From Methanobacteriota archaeon (GTDB lineage: Archaea; Thermoplasmatota; Poseidoniia; Poseidoniales; Poseidoniaceae), in assembly GCA_002694245.1 (NCBI GenBank), contig NZLM01000045.1, positions 1 to 5,442 on the forward strand: a stretch of 5,442 nucleotides of DNA, read 5' to 3'. The notes under the pieces were generated by a model, which saw only the letters and a program-made list of their open reading frames with translations, made no database searches and was not told the DNA's origin. Position 1 is the first letter of the stretch. Each line of letters begins with the position of its first letter. Position numbers and translations under genes: made by a program. Of this stretch, positions 1-5,442 are shown in pieces.

Positions 1-57
1 TGGACTATGGAGCAATGGAATCACTATGGCCAACAGTGGCTTGACAATCAAGGCTGA
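1..57 (+). CDS. 3' end of an unidentified upstream gene (partial)
   Basis: Frame 1 is open from the window edge to a TGA at 55-57 and encodes 18 residues, WTMEQWNHYGQQWLDNQG. The composition (three Trp, one Tyr, many Gln/Asn) is unlike random translation. It resembles a short C-terminal tail that I recall in several marine Thermoplasmatota proteins; this is memory, not a search. Nothing can be said about the function of the main protein. The gene would end 54 bases before the thermosome start, on the same strand, so read-through into the thermosome gene is possible. A competing open frame (frame 2, ending at 113-115) also crosses the region, but its translation looks less protein-like. Confidence 0.5.
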   Translation, partial: WTMEQWNHYGQQWLDNQG

Positions 58-106
58 ATTCACCTTGCGATGGGTTGAAGAGATACTCCTCATGCGGAGG
101 ACTGCT

Positions 107-110
107 GAGG
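107..110 (+). promoter_or_regulatory. Ribosome binding site, thermosome gene
   Basis: GAGG lies one base before the ATG at 112 but seven bases before the in-frame ATG at 118, so it favours 118 as the real start. A second purine run, GGAGG at 96-100, lies 11 bases before the ATG at 112, which is longer than usual. The two starts differ by only two residues (Met-Asn). I see no convincing TATA element in 58-106. Confidence 0.5.
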
Positions 111-111
111 A

Positions 112-1740
112 ATGAATATGTACGGCAACGGACAAGCACCAATTTTTATCCTGAAGGAAGGCGTTCAGAGAACCCGTGGACGCAGTGCCCAATCGAATAA
201 CATAGCAGCGGCAAAGGCTGTTGCGGATGCTGTGAGAAGCACACTAGGTCCAAAAGGAATGGACAAAATGCTAGTCGACAGCATGGGCGATGTAGTTATC
301 ACAAATGACGGAGCTACTATTCTGAAAGAAATGGACATCGAACACCCAGCAGCGAAAATGATTATTGAAGTAGCAAAAACACAAGAACAGCACTGCTATG
401 ATGGAACAACATCAGCCGTAGTTCTATCGGGAGAACTACTCAAAAGGTCTGAAGACTTAATCGAGCAAAATGTTCATCCGACCGTCATCTGTGAGGGATT
501 CAGACTTGCAGCAGAAAAAGCCGTCGCTAGTTTGGAATCTCACGGAATATCAACAGAAAATGACGATGAAGTACTAATGGAGGTTGCTAAAACGTCCCTC
601 ACAGGTAAATCAGCGGGAGCAGTAAAATCATTCCTTGCAGATATTTGTGTAAGAGCTGTAAATTCTGTCGGAACAATTGAGGACTCAGAAAGATTAGTCG
701 ATCTTTCAGACATTAAAGTCGAAAAAAGACAAGGGGGCTCTATCAAGGACAGCACCCTTGTCGATGGAATAATCCTAGACAAAGAGCGTGTTCACGCTGG
801 AATGCCAAGATCGGTATCAGCCGCTAAAATAGCGCTGATTAACAGCGCAATAGAGGTCAAGAAAACTGAAGTTGACGCAAAGATACAGATTACAGACCCG
901 TCTATGCTTGCCTCTTTCTTAGAAGAAGAAGAGAATTACATCAAGGGACTCGTAGAAAAAATCGAATCCAGTGGGGCTAATGTAATCATTTGTCAAAAAG
1001 GAATTGACGACCTAGCACAACATTACATGTCAAAATCCGGTATTTTCGCAATTAGAAGGGCTAAAAAGAGCGATATGGAGGCTCTATCCAAGGCCACTGG
1101 TGGCAGAATAGTCACCAACATTGACGATCTAACATCTGCAGACTTAGGAGAAGCAGCCAAGGTTGAAGAGAGAAAAATTGGTGAGTCGGATATGACATTC
1201 ATCACCGGATGTCCAGAAGCAAAATCTGTATCTGTCCTTCTAAGAGGCGGTACTGAGCACGTAGTCGATGAGATTAGGAGGGCATTCGACGATGCTGTTG
1301 GTGTAGTGTCTGTTGCCTGGGAAGACGGCGCAGTGCTGACTGGTGGAGGCTCTGTTCTAGCTGCTCTTTCAAGAGATTTGAGGTCCTATGCTGAATCTGT
1401 TGGTGGCAGAGAACAGATGGCAATCGAAGCATTTGCAAGTGCTTTGGAAATTATACCTCGAACATTAGCAGAAAATGCAGGTCTCGACCCGGTCAACACA
1501 ATTATTGAACTGAGAAAGTCACATGCTGATGGCAAGGCATTCTCTGGAATTAATGTTGAGGAGGGTGGAGTAATGGACATGAGGGCTGCGAATGTTCTTG
1601 AGCCTCAAAGAGTTGTTGAGCAAGCCATTCAATCCGCTACCGAAACTGCAATTATGATTCTGAGAATCGATGATGTCATTTCCTCAAAGGGTGTATCTGG
1701 AGAAGATATGATGGGTGGAATGGACGACTTCCACATGTGA
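112..1740 (+). CDS. ths: Thermosome subunit (group II chaperonin)
   Basis: This is a cytosolic ATP-driven protein-folding chaperonin, the archaeal relative of eukaryotic CCT, which assembles into a double ring. The 542-residue length is normal for the family. In order: N-terminal strand [11 protein letters not shown] (residues 7-17); equatorial ATP-site motifs [10 protein letters not shown] (45-54), NDGATIL (65-71) and DGTTSAV (97-103); apical domain with the helical-protrusion lead-in [11 protein letters not shown] (222-232); GGG loop (411-413); and [10 protein letters not shown] (455-464). Asp97 and Asp394 are the likely catalytic aspartates. The tail ends [10 protein letters not shown], a short version of the Gly/Met-rich tails common in thermosomes. 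Oddities: Tyr96 stands where the family normally has Gly (GDGTT), and the GGG loop continues SVLAALS instead of the usual Ala-x-Glu pattern. The ATGs at 112 and 118 are both possible starts, with 118 having the better-spaced GAGG; numbering here is from 112. Alpha or beta paralogue cannot be assigned. Confidence 0.97.
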   Translation: MNMYGNGQAPIFILKEGVQRTRGRSAQSNNIAAAKAVADAVRSTLGPKGMDKMLVDSMGDVVITNDGATILKEMDIEHPAAKMIIEVAKTQEQHCYDGTTSAVVLSGELLKRSEDLIEQNVHPTVICEGFRLAAEKAVASLESHGISTENDDEVLMEVAKTSLTGKSAGAVKSFLADICVRAVNSVGTIEDSERLVDLSDIKVEKRQGGSIKDSTLVDGIILDKERVHAGMPRSVSAAKIALINSAIEVKKTEVDAKIQITDPSMLASFLEEEENYIKGLVEKIESSGANVIICQKGIDDLAQHYMSKSGIFAIRRAKKSDMEALSKATGGRIVTNIDDLTSADLGEAAKVEERKIGESDMTFITGCPEAKSVSVLLRGGTEHVVDEIRRAFDDAVGVVSVAWEDGAVLTGGGSVLAALSRDLRSYAESVGGREQMAIEAFASALEIIPRTLAENAGLDPVNTIIELRKSHADGKAFSGINVEEGGVMDMRAANVLEPQRVVEQAIQSATETAIMILRIDDVISSKGVSGEDMMGGMDDFHM

Positions 1741-1769
1741 TTTGGCTTACTCGGTTTAATCATTTATCC

Positions 1770-1791
1770 GCCTCTCCCTAAAGGGAGAGGC
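1770..1791 (+). terminator. Intergenic hairpin after the thermosome gene
   Basis: A perfect 9-bp stem, GCCTCTCCC (1770-1778) pairing with GGGAGAGGC (1783-1791), closes a TAAA loop. It begins 30 bases after the thermosome stop codon. Such a G+C-rich stem could protect or end the thermosome mRNA. However, no T-run follows it, and archaeal termination mainly depends on U-tracts, so a role as a 3'-end stabiliser, or as a leader element of the next gene, is equally possible. Confidence 0.45.
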
Positions 1792-1820
1792 ACGAACCTT
1801 CAAAGACTACATCCTAGTGC

Positions 1821-1829
1821 CATAAATTG
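1821..1829 (+). promoter_or_regulatory. Possible TATA-like element for the redox operon
   Basis: CATAAATTG is the most A/T-rich stretch close to the fusion gene and is the only TATA candidate after the hairpin. With the usual archaeal spacing of about 25 bases to the start site, transcription would begin near 1850. That lies downstream of the ATG at 1843 and just before the ATG at 1855, giving a nearly leaderless mRNA. There is no clear BRE. An alternative A/T-rich stretch lies at 1755-1767 (TTTAATCATTTAT), upstream of the hairpin. Confidence 0.3.
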
Positions 1830-1845
1830 CTCGGCGAGAGCGATG

Positions 1846-1850
1846 GGTGA
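1846..1850 (+). promoter_or_regulatory. Ribosome binding site deciding the fusion-gene start
   Basis: GGTGA matches the 3' half of the archaeal Shine-Dalgarno consensus (GGAGGTGATC) and lies four bases before the ATG at 1855. The in-frame ATG at 1843 has only weak GAGAG purines ahead of it. This, with the ferredoxin-like N-terminus beginning at Met-Pro, supports 1855 as the start. Confidence 0.45.
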
Positions 1851-1854
1851 ACTC

Positions 1855-3819
1855 ATGCCAACAGTCGCAAAAGTATGGATTGAGGAAGATTGTATTACAT
1901 GCGATGCATGTCAAGACATTTTGCCAGAGGTTTTCGAGGTAACCGATGACACAAGTCACATTAAAGCAGATGTCAGAGAGGACGGCGGTTTCGACAGAAA
2001 CACCGGTCTGTCGGCGATAAAAGCAGAGTTCAGAGCAGAGTACTCAGAACTGATCGAAGAAGCAGCAGATGCATGTCCTGTTGAAATTATCAAGTTCGAA
2101 TATGAAGCAGGTGCTGTAGAAGTCGTTGCAGAGGTAGCACCAGCAGCAGAAATGGCAGTTGCTCCACCGGCAGCAGTGGCTGACACAGGAGCAGACACTG
2201 GTGTTTTAGGGGATTTGATGTCAGGTGATAGAAGCCTTGCAATTTTCTTCGGCTCACAAACCGGGAACGCAGCAGAATTAGCTGAAAAGACGGCAAAGAA
2301 AGCGGTTGCATACGGCTTAGAACCACAAGTCATAGACATGGATGGATATGACGAATCTCAATTCTCTAACCACAAGAGAATACTGATAATCACATCAACA
2401 TGGGGAGAGGGTGAAATGCCCGATAACGCCGAAAACCTATGGAATTCCACCAACGCAAACAACCCCTCTTTGAAGGGCGTTCATCACTCTGTGTGTGCTA
2501 TTGGTGACTCTTCCTATGATGAGTTCTGCAAAGCTGGAACTGATTGGGATGACAAATTCAAAGCTCTTGGGGCTACAGAAATACTGAAGATACAACTCTG
2601 CGATGTTGATTATGAGACCCCATGGTTAGAGTGGGTCGATGAAGTACTTCCAAGAATAGCCTGTGTAAACTCAACAGGTGTGTTTGAAGAAGACCTACTT
2701 GAAGCAATGATCGCATACGGAGTTGGAGATGAAGAGGATGATTTAGACAGTGATTACAACGCTCCAGACATCACAAGAGAAGTAATCTCAGTCACCATGA
2801 AGATTTTCAGGTACAACCCTGCACTAGCAGAATCAGGCTATGATACAATCGCAGTTGCACTTCCAGGTCATGCAACAATAGAAGATTCACTTACAGCCAT
2901 AAAAAGAGACCTTGATGGGTCACTAACTTTCCGATGTGGTGGAATTGCAGGACATAACCCACTGACTGGTGTAAAAGCAAATGGAAGAATTCTTCCCGCG
3001 GATACTACAATGATATCAGACTTAGTATCCGATGGTGACACATTAACCATTGAGCCGGTTCCAGGCTACGAGGTTCTGAAAGATCTCATGGTTTCTTATG
3101 ATCGCTATGAGGCTGCAAGAGTCAAGTCAAAACCTTGGATGGAGGCAGATCCAAGACAAGGTGAGAGTCTTGCTAACGGTTCCGCAATGGGTGTTATGAC
3201 GCCTGCAGAAGCTACTAATCTCCACACTCTTGCTGACGTGGGCTCTCTACAACTAATCAACTCAATGTCTGATACATACGACGTTGACGAAGGTTATGAG
3301 GGGCCGGGTATCGCATTGCAGAGGTGGGTTAGAAGCCAGGATCCTCGTTCTGGTAAAAGACATGTCAAACAAATGTTCGACTTGATGCAAGGAAAAGGAG
3401 GAATCTGGGATGAAGCTGACATTTCATCTATTCAGAGGCACGGTATTGATGGCTCACAAGCAGCCGACTCCCTTTACTCTGCAAGATCAAGGCTACTCTC
3501 TGAATACAAATTCACAGGAAAGAGCGGAAGGCTAGTGAAAAACTACTCTCGCTCTGTGAAATTGTCAGGAAACGTAAACGAAACCACACTTTATCGCTCC
3601 GTATTAGGACCATTAGGACTTGGTTCAAACCTATTGAACGGTGTATCCTTGAGAATGATGCTTGGATTCACAAGAAACGGAGGCCCTATAATGCGTGGGT
3701 TCCAAGGTATGTTAGTACCACCAGCAGGTATTGGTAAAATTCCAAACATGTTCAATGGAAAAGTGAACAATCATCACGAAGTTGTTGCTATATTCAACGA
3801 ATTGGACGGCAGATTTTGA
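1855..3819 (+). CDS. Ferredoxin-flavodoxin-SdhB-like fusion redox protein
   Basis: A 654-residue multidomain protein with no predicted membrane segment; the function of the whole is unknown. Residues 1-85 form a Bacillus-type single [4Fe-4S] ferredoxin with ligands Cys13, Cys16, Cys19 and Cys74 (CP). An Ala/Val/Pro/Glu linker (86-126) leads to a CysJ/P450-reductase-type flavodoxin domain (127-270) with FMN phosphate loop GSQTGNAA (133-140), STWGEGE (181-187) and GDSSYDEFCK (217-226). An acidic linker precedes an SdhB/FrdB/TfrB-like unit (about 309-544): FRYNP (318-322), SLTFR then NGR, IEPVPGYEVLKDL (399-411), KPW, GYEGPGIALQRW (480-491). The cluster cysteines of that unit are all missing, and no Cys occurs after 361. 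A Gly/Asn/Arg-rich extension of about 110 residues (545-654) is unrecognised. The CysJ-type FAD/NADPH domain is absent. An in-frame ATG at 1843 would add four residues; 1855 fits the ferredoxin N-terminus and GGTGA better. Domain identities are firm for ferredoxin and flavodoxin, good for the SdhB fold; the role is inference. Confidence 0.88.
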   Translation: MPTVAKVWIEEDCITCDACQDILPEVFEVTDDTSHIKADVREDGGFDRNTGLSAIKAEFRAEYSELIEEAADACPVEIIKFEYEAGAVEVVAEVAPAAEMAVAPPAAVADTGADTGVLGDLMSGDRSLAIFFGSQTGNAAELAEKTAKKAVAYGLEPQVIDMDGYDESQFSNHKRILIITSTWGEGEMPDNAENLWNSTNANNPSLKGVHHSVCAIGDSSYDEFCKAGTDWDDKFKALGATEILKIQLCDVDYETPWLEWVDEVLPRIACVNSTGVFEEDLLEAMIAYGVGDEEDDLDSDYNAPDITREVISVTMKIFRYNPALAESGYDTIAVALPGHATIEDSLTAIKRDLDGSLTFRCGGIAGHNPLTGVKANGRILPADTTMISDLVSDGDTLTIEPVPGYEVLKDLMVSYDRYEAARVKSKPWMEADPRQGESLANGSAMGVMTPAEATNLHTLADVGSLQLINSMSDTYDVDEGYEGPGIALQRWVRSQDPRSGKRHVKQMFDLMQGKGGIWDEADISSIQRHGIDGSQAADSLYSARSRLLSEYKFTGKSGRLVKNYSRSVKLSGNVNETTLYRSVLGPLGLGSNLLNGVSLRMMLGFTRNGGPIMRGFQGMLVPPAGIGKIPNMFNGKVNNHHEVVAIFNELDGRF

Positions 3820-3825
3820 GTTGAT
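3817..3825 (+). promoter_or_regulatory. Ribosome binding site overlapping the upstream stop codon
   Basis: TGAGTTGAT, which contains the stop codon of the fusion gene, matches seven of nine bases of GGAGGTGAT and ends three bases before the ATG at 3829. The overlap of ribosome site and upstream stop suggests coupled translation of the two redox genes from one mRNA. Confidence 0.45.
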
Positions 3826-3828
3826 AAT

Positions 3829-4686
3829 ATGGTCAAGTATTCATATTACCCAGGTAATGTTGCTAGACAGTCATCTGCAGAGGTTGAAGACACAATCCAA
3901 CCTTTGTGCAAGACACTTGGTATTGAATTGATTGAGATAATTGGATACAACAGTGATGGTGGTAACATCATCAAGCAAGGAAACAGAGATTTGCAACTTG
4001 CATTGAATGCTCGAAACATTGCCCTAGCCGAAAAAAACGGTCATGATATAATCACAGCTTGTGCTTCTTCTCAAGGTATTCTCCACGAAACATTGGACAC
4101 CTTCAGAAAAGACCCGATTGCATTAGCAGACGCTAACAGAGTAGTTGAAAAGACAACTGGAATGACTTTGTCAGGAGATATCTCCTCCAGCCATTTGTTA
4201 CATGTTCTAGTTGATGAGATCGGATTAGAGAAAGTAGAAGCCGCAGTTGTAAATGAGCTTAACATGAATATTGCTTGCTATTATGGCCCACACATGCAAA
4301 GACAAGGTGCCTGTGGCGAAGATGACCCATGGAATCCAAAATACATGGAGAGATTAATCACTGCACTAGGCGGAACACCGATTGAATACAAGTCAAAAAC
4401 CTCGAGTGTAGGTAACCCGTCATTACTTTCACTTGGTGATTCAGTTATGAAAATGACAGCGAGAGTGCTGAACGACGCTAAAAGAGCAGGAGCTCAAGTT
4501 TTAGTTAGTGCGTGTACTCAATCACATTCCAATCTCGACTCATATCAAGGAAAGGCAGGAAGAGTTGCAAATAAAGATACCAACATACCCGTTGTAAACC
4601 TGACAGAAATCATTGCATTTGCTCTAGGTCATTTCCCTGACCGTTTCGCACAGTTACGTACACGTGCTATGATAATTGGCTCTTAA
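3829..4686 (+). CDS. CCG-domain (HdrB/SdhE-like) protein lacking most cluster cysteines
   Basis: A 285-residue protein of the fold shared by heterodisulfide reductase subunit B, E-type succinate dehydrogenase subunit C/E and the C-terminal half of TfrB. Length and landmarks fit the family: N-terminal YYPGN (normally PGC), LALNARNIALAEKNGHDI (57-74), HLLHVLVDEIGLEKV (122-136), IACYYGPH (148-155), ALGGTPIEY (179-187), and the closing IPVVNLTEIIAFALG (253-267). Normally each half carries one CCG motif (C-x31-39-CC-x35-36-C-x2-C) binding a noncubane [4Fe-4S] cluster. Here the ligand positions read Asn10, Ser42, Asp43, Cys78, Ser81 in the first half and Pro154, Ser192, Ser193, Cys229, Ser232 in the second, so only Cys78 and Cys229 remain and neither cluster should form. 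Other cysteines are Cys27, Cys150 and Cys162. It lies nine bases after the fusion gene, in the order SdhB-like then CCG protein known from E-type Sdh operons. Cytosolic or peripheral; no transmembrane helix is apparent. The family is clear; the activity is unknown. Confidence 0.88.
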   Translation: MVKYSYYPGNVARQSSAEVEDTIQPLCKTLGIELIEIIGYNSDGGNIIKQGNRDLQLALNARNIALAEKNGHDIITACASSQGILHETLDTFRKDPIALADANRVVEKTTGMTLSGDISSSHLLHVLVDEIGLEKVEAAVVNELNMNIACYYGPHMQRQGACGEDDPWNPKYMERLITALGGTPIEYKSKTSSVGNPSLLSLGDSVMKMTARVLNDAKRAGAQVLVSACTQSHSNLDSYQGKAGRVANKDTNIPVVNLTEIIAFALGHFPDRFAQLRTRAMIIGS

Positions 4687-5433
4687 TCAGCCGTGCAGAA
4701 ATTTGTACAAGTCTCTCGCTTGTATGGAAGAAACTCCGTCTATCTGCGCTAAATCGTACTCTGAAATGGTACACAGTCCCATAATATCCTTAACTACAGC
4801 CATTATTTTCTTTGCAGTGATCATACCTATTCCTGGCAATTCTGATAAAATTCTAATTCTAGATGCCATTACTTCATCATTCCATTTTTCTGATAGTTTG
4901 CTATTGCTTAATTCACCACTTTGAATTGCCATAACCTCGGCAGCTGCTGCATCGATAGCAGATTTTTCTAAATCTCTGTTCAGATTATTGTTTCTTGTGA
5001 TAACAAGGTTGAGCATCCTTGACTCTCTTTTTGCAGCAATCGATATGAATCTTGCAGTTTGTTCAGGTGAGCCAGTCATAATAACTGGTAAACCTAGGTC
5101 AAGCGTAATCCATGCCATAGCTCCATGGATTGCATTTGGGTGAACCCTTTCAGTTTCTAGAGATTCAATAATTAGAAGCGGTTTTTCAACAGCAGAGCTA
5201 AGCTTCTTTGCTTGTCGAACTAATCTTCCATCAATCAATGAATCAACTAAGTCTCTGGCGGTTTTTCTTTCAATCAATATCCTATCAGATATCCTAACAT
5301 CACCTATTTTCAAATGCTCTAAACTCACATCATGTCCGTGTAATTTTAACATTGCAGGAAGAGTTGAGTTTGCTTCTCTGTGGTCAATAGTGATCAGCAC
5401 TTCTTTGGAATTTTGAGGGGCGATCCTATTCAC
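4687..5433 (-). CDS. ERCC4-family nuclease with (HhH)2 domain (XPF or Hef C-terminus)
   Basis: A structure-specific DNA endonuclease of the XPF/MUS81/Hef family, which cuts branched DNA such as flaps, forks and bubbles in repair and fork restart. Residues 12-145 hold the nuclease core: DHRE (17-20), GD (44-45), the metal-binding ERK-x3-D signature (Glu55, Arg56, Lys57, Asp61) and DGRL (68-71). All catalytic positions are present. The C-terminal tandem helix-hairpin-helix domain contains LPGIGMITAKKI (199-210) and IDGVSSIQARDLYKFL (231-246), used for dimerisation and DNA binding. The start shown is a GTG at 5431-5433. The frame remains open to the window edge with no stop upstream, so this may be either a stand-alone XPF-type nuclease (usual in Crenarchaeota) or the C-terminal part of a longer Hef helicase-nuclease. 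It runs opposite to the redox operon, and the two stop codons touch. No functional link with that operon is implied. Confidence 0.93.
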   Translation of the reverse strand: MNRIAPQNSKEVLITIDHREANSTLPAMLKLHGHDVSLEHLKIGDVRISDRILIERKTARDLVDSLIDGRLVRQAKKLSSAVEKPLLIIESLETERVHPNAIHGAMAWITLDLGLPVIMTGSPEQTARFISIAAKRESRMLNLVITRNNNLNRDLEKSAIDAAAAEVMAIQSGELSNSKLSEKWNDEVMASRIRILSELPGIGMITAKKIMAVVKDIMGLCTISEYDLAQIDGVSSIQARDLYKFLHG

Positions 5434-5442
5434 CTCACTCTT

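Noticed and set aside
2..115. Open frame 2 running into the thermosome start with an ATGA overlap
   Set aside because: Its translation has no recognisable pattern, while frame 1 over the same bases gives a distinctive tail ending at 57. The overlap is probably chance, although it cannot be fully excluded from 115 bases.
1827..1843. Small stem (GCTC/GAGC core with flanking weak pairs) touching the ATG at 1843
   Set aside because: Only four solid base pairs around a five-base loop, and the ATG at 1855 is the more likely start, so a role in hiding the start codon is not supported.
2110..2205. GCAG-rich, repeat-like DNA in the fusion gene
   Set aside because: The bases simply encode the Ala/Val/Pro/Glu interdomain linker. 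There is no regular repeat unit, so it is not a tandem repeat or CRISPR.
1956..2339. Minus-strand open frame of 127 codons within the fusion gene
   Set aside because: It is Ala/Ser/Thr-rich because it is antisense to the ferredoxin, the Ala-rich linker and the start of the flavodoxin domain, all firmly coding on the plus strand.
4173..4186. Perfect 14-bp palindrome AGGAGATATCTCCT
   Set aside because: It lies inside the CCG gene and encodes ordinary residues (around Gly-Asp-Ile-Ser-Ser). One such palindrome in a window this size, with no second copy seen, does not support an operator or a mobile-element site.
1855..4686. Sequencing or assembly errors as the cause of the missing cysteines
   Set aside because: The losses are many independent codon changes in two genes with frames intact and motif spacing preserved. 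Random errors would more likely produce frameshifts or stops.
4676..4924. Plus-strand open frame of 82 codons overlapping the nuclease gene
   Set aside because: It lies opposite the conserved helix-hairpin-helix region of the nuclease and overlaps the end of the CCG gene. Its hydrophobic composition is the shadow of the other strand.

Overview
This window looks archaeal. It carries a group II chaperonin (thermosome) gene, an ERCC4-family XPF/Hef-type nuclease, CCG-domain (HdrB-like) redox chemistry and single-cluster ferredoxin chemistry. G+C is moderate (low-to-mid 40s % by eye). The 18-residue end of an upstream gene (bases 1-57) has a Trp/Tyr/Gln-rich tail that I associate from memory with marine Thermoplasmatota (Marine Group II / Poseidoniales). 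Together with the thermosome sequence this makes that lineage my best guess, but it is not proven from the sequence alone.

Layout: (a) 1-57, 3' end of an unidentified plus-strand gene; (b) 112-1740, complete thermosome subunit; (c) 1741-1854, a short intergenic region with a perfect 9-bp hairpin and a weak TATA-like element; (d) 1855-3819, a large fusion protein with a Bacillus-type [4Fe-4S] ferredoxin, a CysJ-type flavodoxin domain, an SdhB/TfrB-like iron-sulfur subunit fold and a C-terminal extension; (e) 3829-4686, an HdrB/SdhE-like CCG-domain protein, nine bases downstream and evidently in the same operon; (f) 4687-5433 on the minus strand, an ERCC4 nuclease with tandem helix-hairpin-helix motifs, whose stop codon directly abuts the stop of (e) and whose frame stays open to the window edge.

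The striking part is the pair (d)+(e). Together they have the B + C(CCG) layout of E-type succinate dehydrogenase or of methanogen thiol:fumarate reductase TfrB, yet almost all iron-sulfur ligands of both folds are gone. The SdhB-like part keeps the surrounding fold sequence and the exact spacing of the [2Fe-2S] ligand positions, but has no cysteine at any of them, and no cysteine at all in its last 293 residues. The CCG protein keeps the spacing of both CCG motifs but only two of the ten ligand cysteines. In contrast, the ferredoxin and flavodoxin modules fused in front look fully functional. My inference is a derived, possibly undescribed complex: an Sdh/Tfr/Hdr-type scaffold that lost its own cluster wire and gained a ferredoxin-FMN module. 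No flavoprotein (SdhA) gene is present in the window, so the partner and the reaction are unknown.
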